From NCBI GenBank assembly GCA_964498585.1, contig CAZCHH010000001.1, forward strand, positions 1 through 64,000: 64,000 nucleotides of DNA, given 5' to 3'. The translations under genes and the position numbers were made by a program. Below the pieces are notes generated by a model. The model was given only the letters and a program-made list of their open reading frames with translations. It made no database searches and was not told where the DNA came from. This DNA comes from JAAYJM01 sp964498585 (GTDB lineage: Bacteria; Bacteroidota; Ignavibacteria; Kapaibacteriales; UBA2268). Positions 9,574 to 18,233 of the stretch are shown here, one piece after another. The first letter of the stretch is position 1. The number at the start of each line of letters is the position of its first letter.

Positions 9574-12390
9574 CTACTTAATTACAATCAATTTTTTATT
9601 TACGATTTTAAATCCGCTTTTTAGTTGTATAATATATATTCCGCTTGGTATTTCTTTTAAGTCAATTTTTATTTTATTTTCATTTCTATTGAGAAAATCT
9701 GAATATAAAACATTTTGAGAGAAAGGAGAAATTATTCTAATTTCATTAATAGGATTTTGATTAAATTCAAGGTAAACAAAATCGCCGGCTGGCATTGGAT
9801 AAACTGATATTTCATTATTTCCGATTATATCTTCAAAGCCAGTTCCGCTTATATCACTAACATTTTTTATATATTCAACTGCTTTGTTGTATTCGTAAGA
9901 ACAGCAAGTATAAATTGAAAAAGTTTTATATTCGTTTGGAAAAATTGGATTAGTAAATCTTGCTCCAACAATGGCTGCTAAATCAGCTTCCTTATCAAAT
10001 ATTCTGCTTGTTCCGGAATTTATTAAATCAATTTTATCCTGTTTTGTAAAACCGTTATAATTATAATAGTAGTTATCAAAAGCAGATAACTGAACTTCTA
10101 TTGTGTCTTTACTGTCAACATAATGGGCAACATAAGGATAATCACCATCCATTGTAACTAATAAAATATTATTCTCTTTGTCAAATAGTGCTATATTTCC
10201 ATTTCCATTAAGTCCGATATCCCAGTCGAAATAATACCCTGCAGCAAGTTTTTGCAAAGGAGCAACAGAATTATTTTTTATTGAAATATCAAACCGAACG
10301 CAAGGACAGTCGTTTTTATAAGTAAAAATTTTATTTTGGACTTCTATATTTAATCGATGCTCAGAAGTAGCAGCAGCATCAGAAAAAATACCAGTAGTAT
10401 CTTCTGGATGCAGAAACTTTTTTACAGAAACAAAATCATCATCAGCAATGCCCCCGTTTCCACTCCTTGCGTTATTTACTATTCTATTTAAGTTCTCAGT
10501 AACAATCAAACTTCCTTCAAAAAGGATACTACAATTATTATCAAAAGAAAAACCATTTCCCTGTGAGTTGTATGGAGTATCGTAATAACCAATTCTACCA
10601 TTGTCGCAAGCGCTAAATTCAATTGAATCTGAAGAAATATTAGTATAATAAAGAGGAGCTGAAAATTCTAAGAGGAAAAAATCTGTGTAATTATTATCAT
10701 CATTTAAATCAACACGGAAGAAAAATCTTTTTATGCTAACTTCCTTTAAAACAAACTTAAAATCCGGTAGCTTAACAGAGCTGTTTTGAAACACATTCGG
10801 AATAACAACAACGGAATCAATAATTTCAATTTCATTATTTTCATCGTTCAATACTGATAGCTTGCAAGTAAGATTAGTAGTAGCACCAAGATAATTAAAG
10901 CAATTTAATCTTAATTTTACTGTATCTCCAGCATCAAATCTCTTAATATCATAATTATTATTAAAATATTCTAAATTTTTTAAAGAGATAGATGGAGTAG
11001 AAAACGGCTCTTTTGTTACTGCTTTAAGGAAATTAATTCTACCGGGAAGATAATCTATATTTAGCTGATTGATTGCAGTAATGTTGTCAGTAGATTGTCT
11101 GGCAAACTCTAAAGCTTGCAAAGCAGTGAGTCGCGGATGCTTGGCTCTGATTAAAGCAACTGCAGCAGCAACAATCGGGGAAGCGCCTGAAGTGCAGCAA
11201 AAGGCAGCATAGTTGCCGTTATACCAAGTGGTCCAAGTTGCAGTTCCCGGAGCAACTATTTTACAATGAGGACCATAAGAAGAAATCGTTTCTAAAGTAT
11301 CTAAATAATTTGTAACACCAACTCCAAGGACTCCATTGTATCCGGCAGGATAAAAGGAAGTTGATGTGCCATGATTTCCCGACCCACTGACAATAGCAAC
11401 ATCCCGGCTTACTGCGAAATCAATAATTGATTGAGCAACGCAGGAGTATGAAGTGCTTCCCCAACTGCAATTAACAACATCAAATCCCATCATAGCAGCA
11501 TAAAGAAGAGATTGATACCCGAAAATAATACCGCTTCTCCCATTTACTGAAGTCTTCATTGGAAAAAATCTGCAATTATAAGCTAATCCGGAAATTCCAA
11601 TTCCGTTGTTTGTTGTAGCTGCAGCAATGCCGGCAACCCCAGTTCCGTGACCTTGGTCGCTTGATGTATTCCCGGGAGCAGTTGTGTCCATTTCCCAAGA
11701 AAAGTTTACTCCGTTCCAGTCGTCAATAAAACCGTTTCCATCATCATCAAGCCCATTGTCTGGTATTTCCAAATGATTTTTCCAAATAGAATTAATCAAA
11801 TCTTCATGTTCCTGCATTACTCCAGTATCAGAAATTCCAATAACAATATTTGTATCGCCTTTAAATACATCGAATGCCTCAAACACCTGCATTGTTTCAA
11901 ACATCATTTGTTGATTAAGCATCGGGTCGTTTGGCAAGAATTCTCCTAATGGCATTTGAAGGTAATACGGTTCTGCAAGTTCAATTTCTGAACAAGAAGA
12001 AGCAATTTTAGAACAAAAAGCTTCAGGTGCAATGTTTCCATCAAATCCGACTATATAAGTTCTTAAAAGTGGTTCTTCTGCTTTAAGGATTTGTTCAATA
12101 TTTTGATTCTTGTCCGAAAGGACTTTGTCTTTAATTTTTTCATTATATCTTACAGAATAATCTAGTGGAAATAAGGGAGTAATTTTTTTTATTTGATATA
12201 AAGATGAAAAATCACTCAAAACCTTTTCTTTCTTTTCTATAGATTTAATTCTAATAAATATAATGTTTGAAAGCACTGGTGCTTGGCGATAGTTTGAATC
12301 AACTTCAAAAACTATTGAATTTTCAGAAAAAGAAAATAAATTATGAAAATTCAAAACAAAAAAAATAACTATATATTTCAATAATTTCAT
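9574..12390 (-). CDS. Subtilisin-like (S8) serine protease, T9SS cargo
   Basis: Predicted ~938-aa secreted subtilase. I prefer the ATG at 12390 (MKLLKYIVIFF...) because it gives a normal signal peptide with an ACGGGA-type sequence just upstream; an earlier in-frame start at 12432 would add 14 residues. The catalytic triad is visible: Asp in SDTGV (about residue 186), His in GHGTGVAG (about 246) and Ser in TSGASPIVAAA (about 403). The usual GTSMA/SP box reads C-T-S-G-A-S-P, so the conserved glycine is replaced by cysteine while the nucleophile is kept. An N-terminal propeptide-like region precedes the catalytic domain. A ~400-residue beta-rich region follows, and the last ~85 residues (YPMPAGDFVYLEF onward) form a T9SS type A sorting domain. 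It diverges from glnA across a 139-bp spacer. Confidence 0.9.
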   Translation of the reverse strand: MKLLKYIVIFFVLNFHNLFSFSENSIVFEVDSNYRQAPVLSNIIFIRIKSIEKKEKVLSDFSSLYQIKKITPLFPLDYSVRYNEKIKDKVLSDKNQNIEQILKAEEPLLRTYIVGFDGNIAPEAFCSKIASSCSEIELAEPYYLQMPLGEFLPNDPMLNQQMMFETMQVFEAFDVFKGDTNIVIGISDTGVMQEHEDLINSIWKNHLEIPDNGLDDDGNGFIDDWNGVNFSWEMDTTAPGNTSSDQGHGTGVAGIAAATTNNGIGISGLAYNCRFFPMKTSVNGRSGIIFGYQSLLYAAMMGFDVVNCSWGSTSYSCVAQSIIDFAVSRDVAIVSGSGNHGTSTSFYPAGYNGVLGVGVTNYLDTLETISSYGPHCKIVAPGTATWTTWYNGNYAAFCCTSGASPIVAAAVALIRAKHPRLTALQALEFARQSTDNITAINQLNIDYLPGRINFLKAVTKEPFSTPSISLKNLEYFNNNYDIKRFDAGDTVKLRLNCFNYLGATTNLTCKLSVLNDENNEIEIIDSVVVIPNVFQNSSVKLPDFKFVLKEVSIKRFFFRVDLNDDNNYTDFFLLEFSAPLYYTNISSDSIEFSACDNGRIGYYDTPYNSQGNGFSFDNNCSILFEGSLIVTENLNRIVNNARSGNGGIADDDFVSVKKFLHPEDTTGIFSDAAATSEHRLNIEVQNKIFTYKNDCPCVRFDISIKNNSVAPLQKLAAGYYFDWDIGLNGNGNIALFDKENNILLVTMDGDYPYVAHYVDSKDTIEVQLSAFDNYYYNYNGFTKQDKIDLINSGTSRIFDKEADLAAIVGARFTNPIFPNEYKTFSIYTCCSYEYNKAVEYIKNVSDISGTGFEDIIGNNEISVYPMPAGDFVYLEFNQNPINEIRIISPFSQNVLYSDFLNRNENKIKIDLKEIPSGIYIIQLKSGFKIVNKKLIVIK

Positions 12391-12459
12391 AAATATTCCC
12401 GTAAAAAAAGTAAAATTACTAAAAAAAAGCATATATTCTATATAATTATGTTTAAAAAA

Positions 12460-12491
12460 TTTGAAAAATATAATAATAAATCTTAACTTTG
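12460..12491 (+). promoter_or_regulatory. Bacteroidota-type promoter of glnA
   Basis: TTTG at 12460-12463, a 20-nt spacer, then TAACTTTG at 12484-12491. This fits the sigma-ABfr consensus (TTTG, 19-21 nt, TAnnTTTG). The predicted transcript start is about 30 nt before the glnA ATG at 12530. Confidence 0.7.
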
Positions 12492-12529
12492 TAAATATTA
12501 GATATTTATGAAATATTTTTTGAATTATT

Positions 12530-14092
12530 ATGAAAAAAGAAAAAACAGCTGACCAACAATTTAACCTACCACTTAGTAATCCTATTTCTGTGATAATAGG
12601 TAAAGACGCAAAAAACTTTACCCGTGAAGACTTACTTAAAGTGATTGTAGAAAAACAAATAGAACGATTAACATTTCATCATACATCATTTGATGGAAAA
12701 ATTAAGGAGTTAAAAATCCCGGTCTCATCAATCAAACAAGCAGAATTAGTATTATCGGAAGGAGAACGTGTTGACGGCTCTTCACTTTTTAAAGGAATAA
12801 TTGATGCTGGAAGTTCCGACCTTTATATAGTTCCGGATTATAAAACAGCTTTTATAAGCCCATTTGACTCCACAAGTTTAAATTTTGTATGCCGATACTT
12901 AACGGCAACAGGCGAGCTTGCTAATTTTACTCCTGACAACATTTTAGCAAGAGCAAGCAAGCTAATACAAAAAACATCAGGTCTTAATCTTTATGCACTC
13001 GGAGAATTAGAATTTTTCCTTATCGGCGATTTTGGTAATGACGACTTCCCACTTCCCAAGCAACGAGGTTACCATGCTTCATCTCCTTTTGCTAAATCTG
13101 GTATGATTTTAAATGAAATGCTTAAATATATTACTCAACTATGTGGAAATGTGAAATATGCACACCAGGAAGTTGGCTGTTTAGATAATATTTACAGCGA
13201 CCTTCCGGAGCTTGAAGGAAGACGCGCCGAGCAGGTAGAAATTGAATTCCTTCCAACTCCGATTGAAGAAACCGGCGATATTCTTGTCCTTTCTAAATGG
13301 ATTATTCGTAATGTTGCCTATAAGCACGGTTTCGTTGCTACTTTTGCACCTAAATTAGAAATCGGTCATGCCGGAAGCGGTATGCACGTTCATCTTGCAT
13401 TAATGAAGAACAATAAAAATGTAATGACTACAGAAAAAGGTGAACTTTCTGAAAATGCAAAAAAATTAATCGGTGGCTTATGCCATTATGCACCAAGTTT
13501 AACTGCTTTCGGAAATATGGTTTCTTCATCTTATTTGCGACTTGTTCCACATCAGGAAGCCCCTACAAAGGTTTGCTGGAGCGAAATGAATAGGAGCACC
13601 CTCGTAAGAGTACCTCTCGGCTGGACTAATGCAAAAAACCTTTCTAATATTGTCAATACACAGCAAAAAACCAAACTTAGCGACATTCCTGTTCGCCAAA
13701 CTGTTGAAATCCGAAGCCCTGATGGTAGCGCACAAACACATTTATTACTTTCAGGAATAGCTATGGCTGCCGAATGGGGCCTTCGTTATAAAAAAGAATC
13801 ATTAGAAATTGCAAAAAATACTTATGTTCGCGAAAATATTCATAACTCAGATAAATATAATGAATTAACTGAATTAGCCACAAGCTGCGCCGAATCTGCG
13901 GACATTTTAATTAAAGAAAGAGAACTTTATCAAAGAGAAGGTATTTTCCCTCCACTAGTTATCGATGAAGTTAAAAAAATTCTTCAAAATGAAACTGACC
14001 GCAACTTAGAAAAACGTTTAAAAGCTCTTCCTGAAGAAGAAAAGTTGAAAGAATCCAGAAGAATTATGCACTCTAAAATTCATACGCATTAA
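12530..14092 (+). CDS. Glutamine synthetase family protein (divergent GSI-like)
   Basis: Predicted 520-aa glutamine synthetase, which makes glutamine from glutamate, ammonia and ATP in the cytoplasm. Family landmarks are visible: a DGSSLFKGI box in the N-terminal beta-grasp domain (about residue 83), ELEFF (about 160), AGSGMHVHLAL (about 282, the GSGMHxH glutamate-site loop), NRSTLVRVP (about 353) and a SPDGSAQTH box (about 395) in place of the usual PDxSANPY. I cannot find the LYDLPP-type adenylylation motif of GSI-beta enzymes, and the active-site GQxE box reads AEQVEIE. It may therefore be a divergent subclass not controlled by adenylylation. Glutamine is also the ammonia donor for the GatD subunit encoded next on the same strand, although a 680-bp repeat-filled gap argues against one operon. 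A good TTTG/TAACTTTG promoter lies upstream. Confidence 0.85.
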   Translation: MKKEKTADQQFNLPLSNPISVIIGKDAKNFTREDLLKVIVEKQIERLTFHHTSFDGKIKELKIPVSSIKQAELVLSEGERVDGSSLFKGIIDAGSSDLYIVPDYKTAFISPFDSTSLNFVCRYLTATGELANFTPDNILARASKLIQKTSGLNLYALGELEFFLIGDFGNDDFPLPKQRGYHASSPFAKSGMILNEMLKYITQLCGNVKYAHQEVGCLDNIYSDLPELEGRRAEQVEIEFLPTPIEETGDILVLSKWIIRNVAYKHGFVATFAPKLEIGHAGSGMHVHLALMKNNKNVMTTEKGELSENAKKLIGGLCHYAPSLTAFGNMVSSSYLRLVPHQEAPTKVCWSEMNRSTLVRVPLGWTNAKNLSNIVNTQQKTKLSDIPVRQTVEIRSPDGSAQTHLLLSGIAMAAEWGLRYKKESLEIAKNTYVRENIHNSDKYNELTELATSCAESADILIKERELYQREGIFPPLVIDEVKKILQNETDRNLEKRLKALPEEEKLKESRRIMHSKIHTH

Positions 14093-14137
14093 TTGTTAAA
14101 AAAAGAAAAAGTATTTACTTTTAGGAAAAAAAGTATA

Positions 14138-14170
14138 GTCATCTGATGACTCTAAGTCTTCCGATGACTT
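14138..14170. repeat. Palindromic GTCATCTGATGAC word and relative
   Basis: GTCATCTGATGAC at 14138-14150 is a perfect odd-length palindrome, and AAGTCTTCCGATGACTT at 14154-14170 is a degenerate second copy. Both lie 45-80 bp after the glnA stop. Related words occur at 9541-9553 and 37374-37386. It may fold and help end the glnA transcript, but no U-run follows. Confidence 0.45.
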
Positions 14171-14360
14171 AAGAATATTAATTGCGTTGTGAAGAATTCA
14201 GCTTCTTTTTATATCAATATGACAGATTATTCATAACGCTTCAGAATAAGAAATATAATTGAATTATTAGAAACTCCTTTAATTAATTTTTTTCTTTATT
14301 GAAATCAGAAACTTTTTATTTATTTTTACTAAATTGCTTATATATATAGCAAAAATAAAA

Positions 14361-14442
14361 TGTCGTTATAAACGAAGTGAGGAATCTCAAATGTACTGGT
14401 AACAAAGATTCGTGAGATTTCTCGCTTCGCTTCGAAATGACA
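14361..14442. repeat. ~80-bp palindromic repeat (TCATTCTGAACGAAGTGAAGAATCT family)
   Basis: The left arm TGTCGTTATAAACGAAGTGA... ending GGAATCTCA is the imperfect inverted copy of the right arm TGAGATTTCTCGCTTCG... ending AAATGACA, with a ~25-nt loop. The same architecture is found at 30414-30493, 37455-37543, 37553-37633 and 46434-46515. The rest of the glnA-gatE gap (14171-14360 and 14443-14693) is AT-rich with no gene that I can see, apart from one degenerate half arm at about 14220-14250. Confidence 0.7.
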
Positions 14443-14693
14443 TTAAAATCGGAATATTAAAAACAAATTAGTATAATACTTTATAAATGAATTTCAACCG
14501 CAGTCAATAATAATTATGACCGCTAATTGAAAATTATTATCTCACTTTACTAATTCCTTTTTATTATGGGAAATGCTTAAAGTGAATTATTAATTATTTA
14601 AAAAGACAATTACATTCTTTTATATATTGATAAATTTATATATAATACATTAATAAAAATCAAAAAAATTACAAAAATTTAAGAATAATAAAG

Positions 14694-14701
14694 TAATTTT
14701 G
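14694..14701 (+). promoter_or_regulatory. -7 element TAATTTTG upstream of gatE
   Basis: TAATTTTG matches the Bacteroidota TAnnTTTG -7 box and lies 70 nt before the gatE ATG. No TTTG is present at the right distance upstream, so the match is partial. If used, the transcript would carry a ~60-nt AT-rich leader. Confidence 0.4.
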
Positions 14702-14771
14702 TAATTTTATGAAAAGGCAGTTATAAAAAAAGAAAGATATAATTTATAACATAAATGTTTTGAGGAAATAA

Positions 14772-16685
14772 ATGTACGAATTTAATTTTAAGCCATTCGA
14801 GGAAATGACTGCTGAAGATTACGCTAAGGTCGGTTTCAAATCTGGCTTGGAAATACACCAGCAATTGTTAACAGAAAAAAAACTATTTTGCCGATGCCCA
14901 GCTGGTAAATACAGCTCTGAATATCATGCAGAAATATTAAGGCATATGCGTCCTACATTATCAGAACTTGGTGAATATGACGGCACTGCTTTAATGGAAT
15001 TTAAAACAAAAAAAGATATTGTTTATAGAATAAACCGAAGCACTGTTTGTACTTACGAAATGGATGATACACCACCTTTTCAGATTAACGACCAGGCATT
15101 AGATATTGCAATTGAAGTTGGTATGCTTCTAAATTCATCAGTTGTAGATGAAATTCACATTGCTCGTAAGCAATACCTTGATGGAAGTATTCCTACCGGT
15201 TTTCAACGCACCGCAATTGTAAGCGTTGGTGGTTTCATTCCTTATAAAGACAGAAATATCAATATTATCCAAATGTCTATTGAAGAAGATTCCTGCCGTG
15301 AATATAGCGATGTTGGTCATCAAAGAATTTACCTTGCTGACCGTCTGGGAATGCCACTAATCGAAACCGTTACCGAGCCAGAGATGAGAACTCCGCAAGA
15401 AGTTGCAGAAGTAAATGACCTTCTGAGACGACTCACTAGAAGCACAGGTAAGATGAGAACTGGTATTGGTGCCGGACGCGAAGACGTAAACGTAAGTGTT
15501 ACTGGCGGAACACGTATTGAAATAAAAGGTGTATCTAAGATTACTACTATTCCGTTACTTACATATAACGAAGCAATGCGTCAATGGAATTTACTTAAAT
15601 TACGCGAAGAACTTCATCGCCGCGGAATCACTGAAGATACTTTCCAAGCAAAAGTTGATGATGTTACAAAAATTTTAAGAAAAACACGCTACCAGCCAAT
15701 TTATAATGCTATTTATGAAGGAAAATTGGTTTATTGTGTTACTTTACGTAACTTCAAAAATTTACTCCGCTGGCAGACCCAAACCGATACTTATTTTTCA
15801 AAAGAAATTTCTGATAGAGTCCGCGTTATTGCCTGTTTGACTACATTACCAAATATCATTCATTCTGATTATCAAGGTGAAACAATATCATCAGCCGAAG
15901 GTAAATCATTAAGAAAAGCAATCGGTGCAACCGAAGACGATACTATCGTTCTTGTCTGGGGAAATAAACAAGATGCTACTACTGGGGCCAAGGAAATTAT
16001 AATCAGAGCAAAAGAAGCTACTATTGGTGTTCCTTCTGAAACACGACAGGCACTTCACGATGGGACCAACGGTTTTGAACGTATTTTACCCGGTCCTCAA
16101 AGAATGTATCCCGATACAGATTTACCACCTAAAAAAGTAACGACAGAAAAATTAGAACAAATCAGATTAAATCTTCCAAAGCAAATTTGGGTCCGAGAAA
16201 AAGAATACAGAGAACTTAATTTGCCAGAGCATTACGTAAAAACTCTTGCTTTTTCTAAATATGCAAACGTTTTTGAAAGAATTATAAAAGAACTCAATAT
16301 TAAACCAATGCTCGCTGCAACAGTAATTGTTGATTATCCCAAGAAATTAAAGAAAAAATGTTTCGACATTTCTGCAATCAAAGAAGAATATTTCTATAAT
16401 ATTTTAAAAGCATACTCTGAAAAAAGAATAGTTAGAGATGCAATAATAATCGCATTGCAAAGAGCAATAAAAAATCAAGAGTATAATGATGTTCTTCTTC
16501 CCAAAAAAATATCAGAAGAACAACTTAAAGAAATGAAAAATCAGATTATAGATGTAACAAAACAAGTAGAAATAAAGAACGAAGAGAAAAAAAGAGATAT
16601 TTATTTAAGTAAGATAATGCACACTTTTCGAGGCACCGTTGAGTTCGACCAAGTGGATAAATTATTAAATCAAATTGAATTGTAG
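14772..16685 (+). CDS. gatE: Archaeal-type Glu-tRNA(Gln) amidotransferase subunit E
   Basis: Predicted 637-aa GatE. With GatD it converts Glu-tRNA(Gln) to Gln-tRNA(Gln). GatE activates the mischarged glutamate with ATP and transfers ammonia supplied by GatD. The N-terminal cradle carries GLEIHQQLLT (about residue 26) and the zinc-ligand-like FCRCP. The archaeal GatE hallmarks MRPTLSELGE and DEIHIARKQYLDGS follow, then GMPLIETVTEPE. The AspRS-like GAD insertion spans about residues 275-460 and ends in ILPGPQRMYPDTDLPP. A helical YqeY-like tail follows. The GAD insertion and the ~630-aa length separate GatE from bacterial GatB (~480 aa, no insertion). GAGGAA lies 6 nt before the ATG. The stop is 11 bp from the gatD start, so the two are co-transcribed. 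GatDE is regarded as archaeal; this bacterial copy appears intact. Confidence 0.95.
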   Translation: MYEFNFKPFEEMTAEDYAKVGFKSGLEIHQQLLTEKKLFCRCPAGKYSSEYHAEILRHMRPTLSELGEYDGTALMEFKTKKDIVYRINRSTVCTYEMDDTPPFQINDQALDIAIEVGMLLNSSVVDEIHIARKQYLDGSIPTGFQRTAIVSVGGFIPYKDRNINIIQMSIEEDSCREYSDVGHQRIYLADRLGMPLIETVTEPEMRTPQEVAEVNDLLRRLTRSTGKMRTGIGAGREDVNVSVTGGTRIEIKGVSKITTIPLLTYNEAMRQWNLLKLREELHRRGITEDTFQAKVDDVTKILRKTRYQPIYNAIYEGKLVYCVTLRNFKNLLRWQTQTDTYFSKEISDRVRVIACLTTLPNIIHSDYQGETISSAEGKSLRKAIGATEDDTIVLVWGNKQDATTGAKEIIIRAKEATIGVPSETRQALHDGTNGFERILPGPQRMYPDTDLPPKKVTTEKLEQIRLNLPKQIWVREKEYRELNLPEHYVKTLAFSKYANVFERIIKELNIKPMLAATVIVDYPKKLKKKCFDISAIKEEYFYNILKAYSEKRIVRDAIIIALQRAIKNQEYNDVLLPKKISEEQLKEMKNQIIDVTKQVEIKNEEKKRDIYLSKIMHTFRGTVEFDQVDKLLNQIEL

Positions 16686-16696
16686 GAGTAAAAGCG

Positions 16697-18085
16697 ATGG
16701 CAAATAATGAAGCATATAAAGGTTACAGAGGTGAAGCCCTCGACACATTGAAGCAGTTCAATGCTATGATTTGGAGCGATGTTGAAATTACTACTGCAGA
16801 TTACAAATTTGTTGGTATTATCCTCCCACGTTCAGAAACCGCAGACCAATACCACGTTGTTTTGAAATTAAGAACTGGCTATAATATTGGTATTGCTGCA
16901 AATAAAATTAAAGATATAAATATTCTTGGCAGAAAAGAAGCTCACTACAAAATTCCGGAAAAGGAATTTCCTTACGACCCGCATCGTCCAAATGTTAAAC
17001 TATTCGGAACAGGCGGAACTATTGCAAGCCGCTTAGATTACCGCACAGGAGCTGTTATACCGGCTTTCTCTCCGGGTGAACTTTACGGCTCCGTTCCAGA
17101 ACTTGCTGATATATGCAATCTCGAAACAGAAAAGCTATACGGCGTGTTTAGTGAAAATATGGGACCAAAACAGTGGAAAGGAACCGCTGAAGCTATTGGA
17201 AATGAAATCCGCAAAGGAACAACAGGAATCGTGATTGGGCATGGAACTGATACTATGCACCACACTGCCGCAATTCTTTCTTTTATGGTGCAAAACTCAC
17301 CTGTGCCAATCGTAATGGTTGGCTCACAGCGTTCAAGCGACCGCCCTTCTTCTGACGCTGCACTTAATTTGATGCACAGCGTTAAGGCAGCTGCTGAAAG
17401 CGACATTGCAGAAGTTATGGTTTGTATGTTCGGTCCTACCTCCGATGATTACGGCTTGCTACATCGCGGAACACGTGTTCGCAAAATGCACTCCAGCTAC
17501 CGTTCTACTTTCCGGACAATTGGCGATATTCCTCTTGCTATGGTCGATAGAAAAAAAATAACTCCTCTTCGTCAGGATTACCATAAGAGAAGAAATGATA
17601 AAAGCGTCATTATTAATACTGCATTCGAGGAAAAAGTTGCGATTGTTTATTACTATCCGAATATGCAGCCAGACATTATTTATTCTTTAATAGATAATGA
17701 TTATAAGGGTATAGTAATTGCAGGCACCGGGCTTGGTCACGTTAATAAACCACTTTATCCTGCTCTTAAGAAAGCACAAGAGAAGAACATAGCTGTTTAT
17801 ATGACTGTTCAAACTCTTTGGGGATACGTCCAAATGTATGTTTACGATACTGGCAGGGATATGATGGAACTCGGCGTTGTCCCATCAGCAAATATGCTCC
17901 CAGAAGTTGCATATATGAAACTATGCTGGGCATTAGGACAAACCAACGATTTGGAAAGAGTTCATGAAATAATGCTCACTCCGGTTTCAGGCGAAATCAC
18001 TGAACGCGAGCCAAGCAACGGATATTTGATTTTCCAAGGCGGTATTCCAGAAGTTGAAGAATATATTTCCAAATACAGGAAATAA
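16697..18085 (+). CDS. gatD: Archaeal-type Glu-tRNA(Gln) amidotransferase subunit D
   Basis: Predicted 462-aa GatD, the glutaminase subunit that partners GatE. Residues ~1-85 form the small Tudor/SH3-like N-terminal domain of GatD (VVLKLRTGYNIGIA), which free L-asparaginases lack. The asparaginase-like domain starts at about residue 99. The catalytic set appears complete: Thr108 in GTGGTIAS, Thr184-Asp185 in GHGTDTMHHTA and Lys263 in RVRKMHSSYR. These are equivalent to the Thr/Thr/Asp/Lys tetrad known for archaeal GatD. AGGAG at 16684-16688 overlaps the gatE stop and lies 8 nt before the ATG, supporting coupled translation. Glutamine for the reaction could come from the glutamine synthetase encoded upstream. 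Nothing looks truncated. The genes could supplement or replace GatCAB or GlnRS elsewhere in the genome, which this window cannot show. Confidence 0.95.
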   Translation: MANNEAYKGYRGEALDTLKQFNAMIWSDVEITTADYKFVGIILPRSETADQYHVVLKLRTGYNIGIAANKIKDINILGRKEAHYKIPEKEFPYDPHRPNVKLFGTGGTIASRLDYRTGAVIPAFSPGELYGSVPELADICNLETEKLYGVFSENMGPKQWKGTAEAIGNEIRKGTTGIVIGHGTDTMHHTAAILSFMVQNSPVPIVMVGSQRSSDRPSSDAALNLMHSVKAAAESDIAEVMVCMFGPTSDDYGLLHRGTRVRKMHSSYRSTFRTIGDIPLAMVDRKKITPLRQDYHKRRNDKSVIINTAFEEKVAIVYYYPNMQPDIIYSLIDNDYKGIVIAGTGLGHVNKPLYPALKKAQEKNIAVYMTVQTLWGYVQMYVYDTGRDMMELGVVPSANMLPEVAYMKLCWALGQTNDLERVHEIMLTPVSGEITEREPSNGYLIFQGGIPEVEEYISKYRK

Positions 18086-18132
18086 GATAGATATAAATTG
18101 TCATTCTGACATTCGTCAGAATCCATCTTAAA

Positions 18133-18162
18133 ATCAACCCACGGGTTAACCCGTGGGTTGAT
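18133..18162. repeat. 30-bp perfect palindrome (ATCAACC family), end of gatD transcript
   Basis: A perfect 30-bp palindrome centred on GTTAAC lies 47 bp after the gatD stop. A related palindrome at 30553-30582 differs at paired positions, and the similarity continues ~30 bp to its right (TTAxCAAG...GT). A preceding half arm of the TCATTCTGA repeat family lies at 18099-18123. The hairpin may also protect or terminate the gatDE mRNA. A CCCAACTC/TTGGGAAG short inverted repeat follows at 18190-18210. Confidence 0.7.
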
Positions 18163-18233
18163 AGCTATTAGCAAGAGGTTTTTCTCCTTCCCAACTCAAC
18201 TTGGGAAGGTGGTTAAACAAATCAACAAATCAA

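Noticed and set aside
14093..14771. tRNA gene or T-box/riboswitch before gatE
   Set aside because: No cloverleaf, TTCGA-loop or T-box core is visible; the gap contains palindromic repeats and AT-rich sequence.
14772..16685. Annotation as bacterial GatB
   Set aside because: GatB is ~480 aa and lacks the GAD insertion. The ILPGPQRMYPDTDLPP and SELGE motifs and the ~637-aa length are GatE features.
16697..18085. Annotation as a free L-asparaginase
   Set aside because: The extra N-terminal ~85-residue Tudor-like domain and the directly adjoining gatE identify it as GatD.
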